Positions 22,086 through 31,268 of a stretch of 38,588 nucleotides of DNA are shown here, piece after piece. A model generated the notes under the pieces. It made no database searches. It was not told the origin of the DNA and saw only the letters and a program-made list of their open reading frames with translations. Within the stretch, counting starts at the first letter, position 1; every line of letters starts with the position of its first letter. The position numbers and the translations under genes are program-made. The DNA is from Elusimicrobia bacterium GWA2_62_23 (GTDB lineage Bacteria > Elusimicrobiota > Elusimicrobia > Elusimicrobiales > UBA9959). The DNA lies in contig MGTV01000012.1 of the NCBI GenBank assembly GCA_001799635.1, forward strand, positions 202 to 38,789, read 5' to 3'.

Positions 22086-23723
22086 TTACCGTCCCGCGTC
22101 CACCCAGACGCCGCGCGCGGGGAACTCCGCCGCGCCGAAGCCCTTGTTGGAAACCACGGTTTCTTCCGCGAGGCACCCCGAGATGAAGGCGCGGGCTTTT
22201 ACCAGTTCGTTGACCGAATTGATCAGGATAGGGGTGTGTTTCCCCTTCTTGAAATTCACGTGGTCGCGTTTGACGATGTACTTGGAGTTCAGCTCGCCGC
22301 TCATGTCGTTGTAGATGATCTCCAGGTGGCAGTCCAGGTAGCTGCGCGAGAGCGGCTTGAGCCACATGCGCGCCTCGTCGAGCGAAACCTGGAAGTCCTT
22401 GCTCTCCACGAACTCCATGCGGTCGCGGAAATCCTCGCTGAGGTCCAGATAGACGTTGGGGTCGCAATAATTTTTGTCCGGGACGAAACCGTCGTAAAGT
22501 CTTTCGTTCACTATTTTGGCCGTTTTGGCCCCGATCTTGCCGCCCACGGAGTTCACGTAATCCTCCTGCTGCTCGTTCTGGTCGTTGGCGCCGTTGAGCA
22601 CGTGGGAGCCGGCCGTCTCTATGCCGCCCACCAGCGCGGCCCGCAGGCCGCCGCGCACGTAGCCGTAGAGCATGATGCCGTGGAAGTGGTACCAGGCGCC
22701 GTACTTGTCGCCCTTGCCCTGGTAGAAATTGCTGATATTGGCCAGCTTGCGTGTGACGGCCAGCTTGTCGCGCTCCGGGTGGCGCCAGTTGTCGCCCAGG
22801 ATGTTCTCTATGGTGAGGATGGTCAGGTACACGTCGCCGCGGTTGAGCTGGTAGCTGCGGCGGAAAAGCTGGTCCATGGTGACCGAGGCTTCGTCCCGGG
22901 AAAGGATGAAATTAATAAGGGTCTCTTCGGCGCCGGTCTTGAAATGGCGTGCGGTGACGCCCGAGGCCAGCGCGGTGAACAGCTTGGTGAAACCGAGCGG
23001 CACCAGCTCGCCTTTCTCGCGGCAGTACTGGATGAATTCGGGGCTCCATTCATGCGGCTCGCCGAACCTGGGCTCCAGGCCGTTGGCGCGTTCTTCCACC
23101 ATTATCTGCTTTATCATGCTGAGCATCTCGGTCTTGCGGAAAGGGTTGATGCGGCCTTCTATCTGCAGCTTGGCGTTGCGCAGCTGCACCAGCATGCGCT
23201 CCTTTTCGTCCTGGGGGATGTCCAGCGCCATGATGTCGGCCTCGGTGGGCATGGGCACGGGCGGGTCCTGTACCACGGGATTGATGTCGGTGTAGGTGCC
23301 GCCGTTGGGGTTGCCGTTATCCTCTATGACGCCGAAGAGCACCTGGAAGAGCATTTTGGGGAGGTTCTTGGTATAGACGGTGAGGGCCACGTCGCTCTGC
23401 AGGTCGTGGCGGCGGTATTCGGCCTGGCGGTACTTGCGCGCGAAGTCCAGGGTATTCTCCACACCCGGGATGTCTATGGTGCCGCCGATGACGTTTATCT
23501 TTTCGCCGCTGCGGCGGGCGCGCATGAGCAGGGGGTCGTAGGAGTTCTGGTCCAGGTAGTACCTGGCGGACCCGGCCGCGGGCGCGGCCAGCCCGGGTTT
23601 TACTTCGGCCTGGAAGGGCATGGGAGAATTCTTAAGGGCTTCGGCGCTTACGTATTCCAGCTGCTGGGCCGCGGCCTGGGCCGCGCAGAGTGGAAGGGTG
23701 AAGGCGAGGAGGATGTTTTTCAA
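22086..23723 (-). CDS. Secreted protein of unknown function (545 aa)
   Basis: It begins with a signal peptide (KNILLAFTLPLCAAQAAAQ). The rest is a long soluble protein with many charged and aromatic residues, no clear repeats and few cysteines (two near YCDPN and LDCHLE, one in SGCLAEE). I recognise no domain. A helical middle part has repeated-looking segments such as HPERDKLAVTRKLANISNF, followed by GAWYHFHGIMLYGYVRGGL. The start is TTG 23723 with GGAG 7 nt upstream; the first ATG would remove the signal peptide. It is monocistronic with its own terminator. Likely location is the periplasm or outside. It looks lineage-specific. Confidence 0.75.
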   Translation of the reverse strand: MKNILLAFTLPLCAAQAAAQQLEYVSAEALKNSPMPFQAEVKPGLAAPAAGSARYYLDQNSYDPLLMRARRSGEKINVIGGTIDIPGVENTLDFARKYRQAEYRRHDLQSDVALTVYTKNLPKMLFQVLFGVIEDNGNPNGGTYTDINPVVQDPPVPMPTEADIMALDIPQDEKERMLVQLRNAKLQIEGRINPFRKTEMLSMIKQIMVEERANGLEPRFGEPHEWSPEFIQYCREKGELVPLGFTKLFTALASGVTARHFKTGAEETLINFILSRDEASVTMDQLFRRSYQLNRGDVYLTILTIENILGDNWRHPERDKLAVTRKLANISNFYQGKGDKYGAWYHFHGIMLYGYVRGGLRAALVGGIETAGSHVLNGANDQNEQQEDYVNSVGGKIGAKTAKIVNERLYDGFVPDKNYCDPNVYLDLSEDFRDRMEFVESKDFQVSLDEARMWLKPLSRSYLDCHLEIIYNDMSGELNSKYIVKRDHVNFKKGKHTPILINSVNELVKARAFISGCLAEETVVSNKGFGAAEFPARGVWVDAGR

Positions 23724-23751
23724 GGGTTTCTCCGTTAAAGCTGCGATATAC

Positions 23752-23757
23752 TATAAT
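23752..23757 (+). promoter_or_regulatory. Candidate -10 for the phosphoesterase-glycosyltransferase pair
   Basis: TATAAT at 23752-23757 lies in the short divergent region before the phosphoesterase gene, with TTAAAG as a poor -35 at 23735-23740. The overlapping reverse-strand AT-rich sequence could also serve the secreted-protein gene. Confidence 0.35.
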
Positions 23758-23841
23758 TTAACAGAAACCGGGGGCCTTGGGATGCGCAGAAAGGCCTATA
23801 TCCCCGCGGTTTTTAGGCCTACCCCGCGCGTGGGCCCACTA

Positions 23842-24537
23842 ATGGAAAAACTGGTAATCCTTTCGGATATTCACGCGAACCTGCCCGCCCTGGAGGCGGT
23901 CGCGGCCGACGTCGCGCGCCGGGGCCTGGCCTCGGCCCCCCTCTGCTTCCTCGGCGACGCCGTGAACCTGGGCCCTTTCCCGGCTGAAACCGTGCAGCTG
24001 ATCCGCGGCCTCAAGCCGGCCTTCCGGGTGCGCGGCAACCATGACCGCTACGCCGCCGAAGCCACTCCCCGGCAGGAGCTGGAGCGCTACCTGCATTCCC
24101 CCGAAGGGGCCGACCACGCCCTGTGGACGGCCGCCGCCCTCACTGCGGAAGACAAGCGCTGGCTGGGTTCCGCCCCGGCTGCCGCCTCTTTCCGGCTGGG
24201 CGGCGCCGAGTTCACCTGTTTCCACGCCTCTCCCGAAAGCGACGAGGTCCCGTTCAAACCCGGTTCCGCCCCCGGCAATTTCCTCTGCGGCCATATCCAT
24301 TCCCCCTACTCGCTGGCCTTCCCCGGCGGGCTCGCGGTCAATCCGGGCAGCGTGGGCGGGCCGCTGGACGGGAATACGGCGGCGGCGTACGCCGTGGTCT
24401 CCGTCAACGGGGCCGTCAGCGCCGAGATCTTCAGGGTCCCCTACGACCTGGACGCCTTTTCCGAGGCCATGACCGCCCGCCGCGTGCCGTGGGGCGCCGC
24501 GGTGACGGCCGTGGTGAGAAAGGCCTCTTTTAAATGA
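23842..24537 (+). CDS. Calcineurin-like metallophosphoesterase (YfcE/MJ0936 type)
   Basis: A 231-residue phosphodiesterase-fold protein. The dimetal motifs appear in order: ILSDIHANL at the N terminus, FLGDAVNLGP, RGNHDRYA and CGHIHSPY, followed by NPGSVGGP. Members are small cytosolic phosphodiesterases of uncertain substrate. I chose ATG 23842, the start that matches the family; ATG 23782 would add 20 residues of no family similarity. The stop overlaps the glycosyltransferase start by 4 nt (ATGA), so the two are translated together. Confidence 0.88.
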   Translation: MEKLVILSDIHANLPALEAVAADVARRGLASAPLCFLGDAVNLGPFPAETVQLIRGLKPAFRVRGNHDRYAAEATPRQELERYLHSPEGADHALWTAAALTAEDKRWLGSAPAAASFRLGGAEFTCFHASPESDEVPFKPGSAPGNFLCGHIHSPYSLAFPGGLAVNPGSVGGPLDGNTAAAYAVVSVNGAVSAEIFRVPYDLDAFSEAMTARRVPWGAAVTAVVRKASFK

Positions 24538-25643
24538 GGATCCTGCACGTTACTGAAAGCTTCGGCTGGTCGGGCGGGGCCGCGCAGGCCCTCTACCTGG
24601 CCCGCGAGCTGCGCTCCGCCGGAGAGACCAACCTCTTCGCCTGCCCGCTGGACGGGGACCTGGGCCGCAAGGCCGCCGGGGACGGCTTCAAGGTGTTCCA
24701 TTTCAGGCCCAGCCGCGACTACGATCTTAAAACCGCCTGGGCGCTGGCCCGCCTGATAGACGCTGAAAAGCCCGACGTCATCCAGGCGCACCATCCCAAG
24801 GCGCACGCCATGTGCCTGCTGGCCAAGTTCTTCTCTTCCTCAAAGCCGGTGTTCGTCTTTACCCGGCGGGTTTCACACCCCATAGTCACCGGCTTCTTCG
24901 CGAAGCTGAAATACACCAGCTCCCTGATAGACGGCGTCATAGCCGTGGCGGGTTCGGTGCGTTCGCAGCTTATCGCCTACGGGCTGGCGCCGGAGCGGGT
25001 GCGTACCGTCTACAGCGGCACCGACCCAGCCAGGTTCTCTCCCCGCCCCCCGGACCCGGGCGTACTGCGCGAACTGGCCCTGCCGCCGGGGCTGCCGGTA
25101 GTTATGCTGGTGGGGAATTTCAGCGCCCATAAGGGACAGCACGTGCTGCTGAAGGCGGCCCGGGAACTTTACGGGCGCGGGCTGGACTTCGCGCTGGTCT
25201 TCGCCGGGCGCGGCACCGATTCGCAGGAACTTAAAGCGCTGTACTCGCTCGAGAAACTGCCCTCCGGGCGCGGCCGTTTCCTGGGCCTGCGCGACGACGT
25301 GGAGAAACTCCTCAGCGCGGCTTCGGTCAGCGTGAACGCGGCGGTAAAGGGCGAAGCCCTGAGCGGCAGCATAAGGGAATCCCTGGCCATGGGCGTGCCC
25401 GCCGTGGCCAGCGATATTTCGGGCAATTCGGAGATAGTGAAGGAAGGCGAGACGGGGCTGCTGTTCCCCCCCGGCGACCACCTCGCCCTGGCCGACAGGC
25501 TGGGCACGGTGCTTAAAGACCCCTCTCTGCGGGAGAAATTCTCCAGGAATTCCGTGGCGCTGGTGCGCGACGGCTTTTCCACCGCCATCATGGGCCGCAG
25601 GACCCTGGACTACTACAAAGAACTTCTGGCGAAGCGCCGCTAG
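24534..25643 (+). CDS. Glycosyltransferase family 4 protein
   Basis: A GT-B-fold retaining glycosyltransferase of 369 residues. The N-terminal half begins ILHVTESFGWSGGAAQAL and contains DVIQAHHPKAH and VIAVAGSVRSQL. The C-terminal half has the donor-binding pattern VMLVGNFSAHKGQHVLLKA, GLRDDVEKLLSAASV, and RESLAMGVPAVASDISGNSE with the conserved EX7E-type region. Likely a lipopolysaccharide or other envelope glycan enzyme at the inner face of the membrane; the acceptor is unknown. It overlaps mgtE tail-to-tail by 4 nt at 25640-25643. The phosphoesterase upstream is coupled to it. Confidence 0.9.
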   Translation: MRILHVTESFGWSGGAAQALYLARELRSAGETNLFACPLDGDLGRKAAGDGFKVFHFRPSRDYDLKTAWALARLIDAEKPDVIQAHHPKAHAMCLLAKFFSSSKPVFVFTRRVSHPIVTGFFAKLKYTSSLIDGVIAVAGSVRSQLIAYGLAPERVRTVYSGTDPARFSPRPPDPGVLRELALPPGLPVVMLVGNFSAHKGQHVLLKAARELYGRGLDFALVFAGRGTDSQELKALYSLEKLPSGRGRFLGLRDDVEKLLSAASVSVNAAVKGEALSGSIRESLAMGVPAVASDISGNSEIVKEGETGLLFPPGDHLALADRLGTVLKDPSLREKFSRNSVALVRDGFSTAIMGRRTLDYYKELLAKRR

Positions 25644-26953
25644 CTCAGCCTGCCCTGCAGCAGCCAGGCGGTGCTGAGGAAGGCGAAGAACCCCACAACG
25701 TCGGTGACGGTGGTCAGGAAGATGCCGGACGAGTGCGCCGGGTCGTAACCCATGCGCTTCATGAGCACCGGGATCATGGCCCCGGCCAGGCCGGCCGCCA
25801 CCATGTTCACCACCATGGCTACCCCCACTATTACGCCCAGCCAGGCGTTGCCCTTCCACAGCCAGGCGGCGGCCGCGGTGAGCAGGCCGGTGGCGGCGCC
25901 GTTCACGAACCCCACGAAGATCTCCGTGCGCACGAGCTGCCAGGCGTTGTGCGGCGTGATCTCGCGCATCAGCATGCCGCGTATCACCACGGCCAGGGTC
26001 TGCGTGCCGGCATTGCCGCCCTGGCCGGCTATGATGGGCAGGAACACCGCCAGCACCGCGAACTTGGCAATGAACCCTTCGAACAGAGCCACCACCGAGC
26101 CGGCGAGGAAAGCCGTGGCCAGGTTGACGGTCAGCCAGGGCAGGCGGCGGGTTATCTTGAACCAGGCCGGGGAGAAGGCCCGCTCCTCGGCGCTCGCGCC
26201 GAAGAGGATCTGCATGTCCTCGGTAGCTTCCTCTTCGGTAGAGGCAATGATATTCTTGGTGTTGACTATGCCTATGAGGCGGCCGCTGCCGTCGGTCACC
26301 GGTACCGCCAGGTAGTGTTTACGGGCGGCTATGGCCACCAGTTCCTCGCGGTCGGTGAAGGGTGAGACCTTGACCACGTCCTTTATCATGACCTCGCTGA
26401 CGGGCGCGTCCTGAGGGGCCAGCAGCAGGTCGCGCATGTTGAGCACCCCCTGCAGGGCGTTGTCATGGTCTACCACGTAGCAGTAGGAGGCGGCGGGCAG
26501 CTGCCGGCGGGCTATCTGCCGCAGGCGCGTGGCTACGTCGCGCACGCGGGCGTCGGCGCGGAAGGCCAGGAAATCGGTGGTCATCATGCGGCCGGCGCTG
26601 TCGCGCGGGTAGGCCAGGATCTCGGCCATGTCCCGGGAGAATTCCTGGTCCAGCAGCGGTATGACGGCCTTGGAGAAATCCGGCCTGAAGCGGCGGAAGA
26701 TATCGGCGGCGTGGTACTTGCCGGTGCGGCGCAGGATCTCGGCCGCTTCCCTGGGCAGGTGGCTTTCCAGCACGGCGGAGGCCTCGGTGGGCGGCACGTG
26801 CTCCAGGGCCTGGGCGGCCACGGCGGGAGGAAGGTCCCTGAGCAGCTGCGCGGCGTCCTTGGGCGGCAGGGTTTCCAGCGCCAGGGCGGCTTTTACCGGG
26901 TCGGTCTGGATGAACCTTTTTACGATCTCGATGGCGGCTTCTTTCTTCTTCAT
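25640..26953 (-). CDS. mgtE: Magnesium transporter MgtE
   Basis: An inner-membrane Mg2+ channel of 437 residues. The cytosolic N domain (about 20-125) is made of helical repeats such as PPKDAAQLLRDLPPAVAAQAL. A CBS-domain pair follows (about 130-255, RMMTTDFLAFRADARVRD and VTDGSGRLIGIVNTKNI) that senses Mg2+. The C-terminal pore domain has five hydrophobic segments (about 275-437), including the FLPIIAGQGGNAGTQTLAVV pore signature. It starts 6 nt after the tsaC stop, with GAGGATC as ribosome site, forming a tsaC-mgtE operon. Confidence 0.95.
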   Translation of the reverse strand: MKKKEAAIEIVKRFIQTDPVKAALALETLPPKDAAQLLRDLPPAVAAQALEHVPPTEASAVLESHLPREAAEILRRTGKYHAADIFRRFRPDFSKAVIPLLDQEFSRDMAEILAYPRDSAGRMMTTDFLAFRADARVRDVATRLRQIARRQLPAASYCYVVDHDNALQGVLNMRDLLLAPQDAPVSEVMIKDVVKVSPFTDREELVAIAARKHYLAVPVTDGSGRLIGIVNTKNIIASTEEEATEDMQILFGASAEERAFSPAWFKITRRLPWLTVNLATAFLAGSVVALFEGFIAKFAVLAVFLPIIAGQGGNAGTQTLAVVIRGMLMREITPHNAWQLVRTEIFVGFVNGAATGLLTAAAAWLWKGNAWLGVIVGVAMVVNMVAAGLAGAMIPVLMKRMGYDPAHSSGIFLTTVTDVVGFFAFLSTAWLLQGRLS

Positions 26954-26959
26954 AGATCC

Positions 26960-27910
26960 TCAGGCCGCGGCGCGGCGCAGGCGGTCCATGATGGCCCGGC
27001 CCAGGCCGTGCGGCGGCACCCGCTCGGCGTAGATCACCCGCGCGCCGGAGAGCTCCAGGCGGTGCAGGGCGCCGAAAAGATTCGCCGCGGCTTCGCGCAG
27101 GTCCCCGGTTTGTGAGAGCACAGCCGTCGCGGCGAATTTTCCGGCGGGCTTTCTGTCGAAGGCGAGGTAAGCGAAAGCGCGCCCGGTTTTCACCTTGGCG
27201 CCGCGGTCCACGAGCTTAAGGCGCGCGCCGGGCGCGTAATGCTTTTTAAGGCAGCCCGGGGCCAGCGGTTTTTTTCCGGCCTTCGCGGCCGGGACGGCCG
27301 GCCCGCAGAGCCGCTCTATCTCCTCCAGCGGCAGGCCGCCGGGGCGCAGCAGCACCGGGCGCCCTCCGGAGAAAGTGACTATGGTGGACTCCACCCCGAC
27401 GCTGGTCTTTCCCCCGTCGAGTATCATGTCCGGGGCGCCGCCCAGCTGTTTTTTTACGTGGGCGGCGGTGGTGGGGCTCAGGCGGCCGAACCGGTTGGCG
27501 CTGGGCGCGGCCACCGGCCGGCCCGCGGCTTTTATCAGGGCGCGCGCTTGCGCGTTGGCGGGCACCCGCACCGCTACCGTTTTAAGGCCGGCGGTGACTA
27601 TGTCCGGCACTCGGGCGGCTTTCGGCAGAACTATGGTAAGCGGCCCCGGCCAGAAGGCGTCCATCAGCCGGCGCGCGGCCGCGGGCACCCTCGCGAACAG
27701 GCGCCGCGCCCTGGCGGGAGAGGATTCGTGCAGTATCAGCGGGTCGAAGCGCGGGCGGCCCTTCATCTCGAAGACGCGGGCGCAGGCCGCGGGATCGAGC
27801 CCGTCGGCGCCCAGCCCGTATACCGTTTCAGTGGGGAAAGCCACCACGCCGCCGCGGCGTAGGATGGCCGAGGCTTTTTTAATGGCTGCGGGGGTGGCGC
27901 GTTCGGTCAT
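26960..27910 (-). CDS. tsaC: L-threonylcarbamoyladenylate synthase (Sua5 type)
   Basis: This Sua5/YrdC/YwlC-family enzyme makes threonylcarbamoyl-AMP from threonine, bicarbonate and ATP, the first step of the t6A37 tRNA modification. The 316-residue length and the C-terminal extra domain are of the long Sua5 type. The YrdC domain shows FPTETVYGLGAD, KGRPRFDPLILH, VAVRVPAN, APSANRFGRLSPT and VGVESTIVTF. ATG 27910 directly follows the T tract of a hairpin terminator, so no ribosome site is present; an in-frame TTG farther upstream would run through the hairpin and is unlikely. mgtE follows 6 nt downstream. Confidence 0.92.
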   Translation of the reverse strand: MTERATPAAIKKASAILRRGGVVAFPTETVYGLGADGLDPAACARVFEMKGRPRFDPLILHESSPARARRLFARVPAAARRLMDAFWPGPLTIVLPKAARVPDIVTAGLKTVAVRVPANAQARALIKAAGRPVAAPSANRFGRLSPTTAAHVKKQLGGAPDMILDGGKTSVGVESTIVTFSGGRPVLLRPGGLPLEEIERLCGPAVPAAKAGKKPLAPGCLKKHYAPGARLKLVDRGAKVKTGRAFAYLAFDRKPAGKFAATAVLSQTGDLREAAANLFGALHRLELSGARVIYAERVPPHGLGRAIMDRLRRAAA

Positions 27911-27939
27911 AAAAAAACGCCCGCCGCACGGCGGCGGGC
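27911..27939 (-). terminator. Intrinsic terminator of the phosphorelay operon, touching the tsaC start
   Basis: On the minus strand GCCCGCCG and CGGCGGGC (27919-27926 and 27932-27939) form an 8-bp GC stem with a 5-nt loop. A G-rich closing and seven Ts (27911-27917) follow directly before the tsaC ATG. It is the best terminator in the window by form. It is 42 nt beyond the stop of the hybrid kinase gene. Confidence 0.85.
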
Positions 27940-27980
27940 AGTTTAATTCTAGCAATTTCCCGGGCCCGCCCGTCGCCCGG

Positions 27981-30824
27981 CTAGCCTTTGAGCAGCTTTG
28001 TCAGGGTAGCGGCCAGGTCTTCGTACCGGTAGGGCTTGGGCAGCATGGCGTCGAAGCCGTAGCTCCTGTAATCCGCCATTACTGCTTCGTCGGAATAGCC
28101 GCTGGAGACCAGCACCTTCGCCTCCGGGAATTCCCGGCGCAGCTGCTTTACGGCCTCCACCCCGCCCATGCCGCCCGGGATGGTGAGGTCCATTATCACG
28201 GCGGCGAAAGGGTTGCCTGCCGCGGCTTCCTCCCGGTAGCGCCGGAGGGTATTCTTGCCGTCCGAGGTGGCCTCGCACTCGTAGCCGAGTTCCTTGAGCA
28301 TGCGCAGGGCGGCCTTCAGCACTATCTCCTCGTCCTCGAGGAGGAGCACCCGGCCGTGGCCCTTGTGGATCACAGACGCCTCTTCGGCGGCCGCCATAAG
28401 GCACCTGCCGGTGGCCGGCAGGAAGACCTCGAACGACGTGCCTTTTCCGGGTTCTGACTTCGGGACTATTTTGCCCCCGTGGTTGGTGATGACCGACCAG
28501 GTCATGGGCAGGCCCAGGCCGTGGCCCTTGGCCTTGGTGGTGAAATAAGGTTCGAAGATGCGCGGGAGGTATTCTTTCGGTATGCCTATGCCGGTGTCGG
28601 AAACCGTAAGACAGACGTACTTGCCGGGCCGCAAGCCGGCGGAGTTGTGGACGGGCAGTTCCAGGTTCTCCGCTTTCAGTCGCAGCGTGCCTCCGGAGGG
28701 CATGGCCTGCAGGCCGTTGACCAGCAGGTTGTTGACCGCCTGCTTGAGCTGGTTCTCGTCGCCCTCCACGCTCCAGAGGCCCTCAGGCAGTTCCAGTTCG
28801 CGGGCGGCCTTGGCGCCACGTGTGGCCAGGTTGAAGATCTCTTTGAGGGTCTTCTCCAGCGGAAGTTCTTTCTTGACCGGCTTGCCTCCCTTGGAGAAAG
28901 CCAGCAGCTGCGTGGTAAGGACCTGGGCGCTGTGGGCGGCGTCCAGCGTGTCGTGGATGATGTCCTTTTCCTCTTGGGCTTTCATCTTGCCGCTCAGCAG
29001 CGAGAGGTTGGCCATGATGCCGGTGAGCATGTTGTTGAAGTCGTGCGCTATGCCGCCGGCCAGGGCACCAAGCGACTCTACCCGCTGCATGTTGGCCATC
29101 TCCGACATCAGGGCCTCGCTGCGCCTGCGCTCGGTGATGTTGTTTATGACGGCCAGGAAAAGTTTCCTGTTGCCGCTTTCCACCAACTGCAGGTGCACTT
29201 CCACCGGGTAGCTGGTGCCGTCCTTCCTTGAGTGCTCGCTTTCGTAAATGAGCAGGTGCTGCGAGCCGTCCAGCAGCGGCTGTACGGCCTTGCGGAAGGT
29301 GTCCTCCGTGAACTCGTGTTTGAGGTCCCAGGGTGTCAACTTGACGATCTCGGCCGGGGAATAACCGAGGTTCTTGAAGGCCGCTTTGTTGACGAAGACA
29401 AAATGGAAGTCTTTTGTGTCGAAGATATAAACCTCGTCGAAACTGCTGCTGATGGCGTCGTTCAGGAGGCGCATCTGTTCTTCCGATTCCTTCAGCCGGG
29501 TGATGTCGGTCCAGGAGCCGGTGATCTCGCCGGTCCCGTGGGGGTTTACGTTGAGCTGCGAGTGTACCCACGCGTAGGTCCCGTCCTTTTTCCTGAAGCG
29601 GAAGTCCTGGGTGATCGAAGTTTTTTTGTAGATGTCGCGCTGCTCCTCTGCCACCCTCGGGGCGTCGTCCGGGTGCAGGTGGCTGAACCACCAGTCCGGG
29701 TGGAGCAACTCTTCCATGGTGTAGCCGGTCAGGGTTTCGGCGTTGCCGCTGACCCAGTCAGTTACCGGTGCGCCGTTGCGGCGCTTCAGCGAGAAGAGCA
29801 GCACGGGGTTCACGTCCATGACGTGGGCCAGCTGCGCGGCGGTGCGTTCAAGTTCCTCTTTGGCGCGGGAGCGCTCTTCTTCCGCCGACAGGGCCTCCAG
29901 GGCCAGGTCCAGGTCCGCCTTTACCTCCCCCAGCATGCGCACCTCGTCACCGGAAAAAAACCGCGGCTGGTCCGAATAGAGGGTAAGCACGGCGGAGAGT
30001 TTACCCTTGCTCCTTATGGGGATGGCCGCCGAAGAGCGGTAGCCGCGCTCCAGGGCGCGGTCGCGCCACGGGGCCATGGCGGGGTCAGCAGCGATATCGG
30101 CGGAAGTACGGATCTCTCCCGAAGAGGCCGCTCTCCCGGTAGGGCCTTTGGAAGCGGGGGTCGTGCCGTTCATGTCTATGCGCACGCCTTCCAGGTAGCC
30201 CGCCATGTGGCCGGCCCAGCAGAAAGGCCGCACCCTGCCCAGGTCCGTGTCCGGCAGCCCTATCCAGGCCATTCGCAGGCCTCCGGCGCTCACCGCCACT
30301 TCGCAGATCTGGCGGAACAGTCTTTCCCGGTCCTTTGTCTGGGCCGCGGCCAGGTTCACCTGCGAGAGAAAGGTGTAGAGGTGCAGGTTCTTGGCGGTGC
30401 TCTGCTGGGCCGCTTCCAGCTCCTTCAGCAGGCGCACCTTTTCCAGTGACTTTCTTACGGCGGGCAGCAGGTTATCCAGGAAGTCGGCGTTCTTTATAAG
30501 GTAATCGCAGGCGCCGGCCTTCATGGAGGCCACGGCAACGGCTTCGTCGCCGCGGCCGGTCACCACTATGAACGGCGAGACTTCCCTGTCCGACTTCTTA
30601 AGCGTTTCTATGAATTCCAGCGCGTTGGTCCCCGGCAGGGAATAGTCCACCACCATAAGTTCCGGGCGGCAGACGTCCAGGACGGCCAGGGCCTCGGCCA
30701 GGCTGTGGGCCCTGCAAAGCGTCATGCCCAGCGGCTCCAGGCGCTGCGCCTCCAGTTCGCAGGTGCCTTTGTCGTCCTCTATGAGCAGTATCTGCCCGGG
30801 CTGCGTGTCTTTTAATGGCGCCAT
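27981..30824 (-). CDS. Hybrid sensor histidine kinase with receiver domains at both ends
   Basis: This 947-residue soluble kinase has, in order: a receiver domain (about 10-130, phospho-acceptor Asp near 59 in VVDYSLPG), a GAF domain (about 150-310), two PAS domains (about 335-450 and 455-585), a HisKA dimerisation domain with His near 594 in GGIAHDFNNML, and an HATPase domain (about 700-810, NNLLVNGLQA and GLGLPMTWSV). A second receiver is at the C terminus (about 825-945, Asp near 878 in IMDLTIPGG). No membrane segment is present, so it responds to cytosolic input or to phosphate passed from its partners. ATG 30824 has AAGGAG 8 nt upstream and lies 12 nt after the response-regulator gene. 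Confidence 0.92.
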   Translation of the reverse strand: MAPLKDTQPGQILLIEDDKGTCELEAQRLEPLGMTLCRAHSLAEALAVLDVCRPELMVVDYSLPGTNALEFIETLKKSDREVSPFIVVTGRGDEAVAVASMKAGACDYLIKNADFLDNLLPAVRKSLEKVRLLKELEAAQQSTAKNLHLYTFLSQVNLAAAQTKDRERLFRQICEVAVSAGGLRMAWIGLPDTDLGRVRPFCWAGHMAGYLEGVRIDMNGTTPASKGPTGRAASSGEIRTSADIAADPAMAPWRDRALERGYRSSAAIPIRSKGKLSAVLTLYSDQPRFFSGDEVRMLGEVKADLDLALEALSAEEERSRAKEELERTAAQLAHVMDVNPVLLFSLKRRNGAPVTDWVSGNAETLTGYTMEELLHPDWWFSHLHPDDAPRVAEEQRDIYKKTSITQDFRFRKKDGTYAWVHSQLNVNPHGTGEITGSWTDITRLKESEEQMRLLNDAISSSFDEVYIFDTKDFHFVFVNKAAFKNLGYSPAEIVKLTPWDLKHEFTEDTFRKAVQPLLDGSQHLLIYESEHSRKDGTSYPVEVHLQLVESGNRKLFLAVINNITERRRSEALMSEMANMQRVESLGALAGGIAHDFNNMLTGIMANLSLLSGKMKAQEEKDIIHDTLDAAHSAQVLTTQLLAFSKGGKPVKKELPLEKTLKEIFNLATRGAKAARELELPEGLWSVEGDENQLKQAVNNLLVNGLQAMPSGGTLRLKAENLELPVHNSAGLRPGKYVCLTVSDTGIGIPKEYLPRIFEPYFTTKAKGHGLGLPMTWSVITNHGGKIVPKSEPGKGTSFEVFLPATGRCLMAAAEEASVIHKGHGRVLLLEDEEIVLKAALRMLKELGYECEATSDGKNTLRRYREEAAAGNPFAAVIMDLTIPGGMGGVEAVKQLRREFPEAKVLVSSGYSDEAVMADYRSYGFDAMLPKPYRYEDLAATLTKLLKG

Positions 30825-30836
30825 AACCGCGGCTCC

Positions 30837-31268
30837 TTACTTGAATTTGTCCACGCGCAGTATCATCAGGAACAGGCCGAGGCGTTTTACCACCTCTGCG
30901 AACTTCTCGAACTCCACGGGTTTAGTGAGGTAATTGTTGCAGCCCAGCTCGTAGCAGACGCTGATCTCCTTCGGGTCGTCGGTGGTGGTGAGCATTATTA
31001 CCGGCATGTTCCTGAGCCGCGCGTCGTTCTTTACGCGCTTCAGCACCTCTACGCCGTCCAGCCCCGGCATGCGGATGTCCAGCAGCAGCAGGTAGGCCTT
31101 GCCGGCCTCTACGCCGGTCCCTGAAAGGAAGTCCCAGGTCTCCTGCCCGTCTTTGAACCTTATCAGCGGGTTGTGGACCCCTACGCTCTCGAAGCGTTCC
31201 TGTACCAGCCTGGCGTGCCCGTCGTCGTCCTCCGCCATCAGGATAATTACGCCGTTATCGTTGTTCAT
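30837..31268 (-). CDS. Single-domain response regulator (CheY/Rcp1-like)
   Basis: The 143-residue protein is a receiver domain only: acidic pocket in ILMAEDDDGHARL, phospho-acceptor Asp in LLLLDIRMPGLDG (about residue 66), Thr/Ser in VIMLTTTDD and Lys in NYLTKPVEF. It resembles the Rcp1-like regulators found with bacteriophytochrome-type and PAS kinases. It has no output domain, so it probably shuttles phosphate between the membrane kinase and the hybrid kinase. ATG 31268 has GGGAGGAAC upstream and overlaps the membrane kinase gene by 14 nt. Confidence 0.93.
   Translation of the reverse strand: MNNDNGVIILMAEDDDGHARLVQERFESVGVHNPLIRFKDGQETWDFLSGTGVEAGKAYLLLLDIRMPGLDGVEVLKRVKNDARLRNMPVIMLTTTDDPKEISVCYELGCNNYLTKPVEFEKFAEVVKRLGLFLMILRVDKFK

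Noticed and set aside
22236..23738. 500-residue plus-strand frame opposite the secreted protein
   Set aside because: Rich in Val, His and Gly without structure. The minus-strand gene has a signal peptide, ribosome site and terminator.
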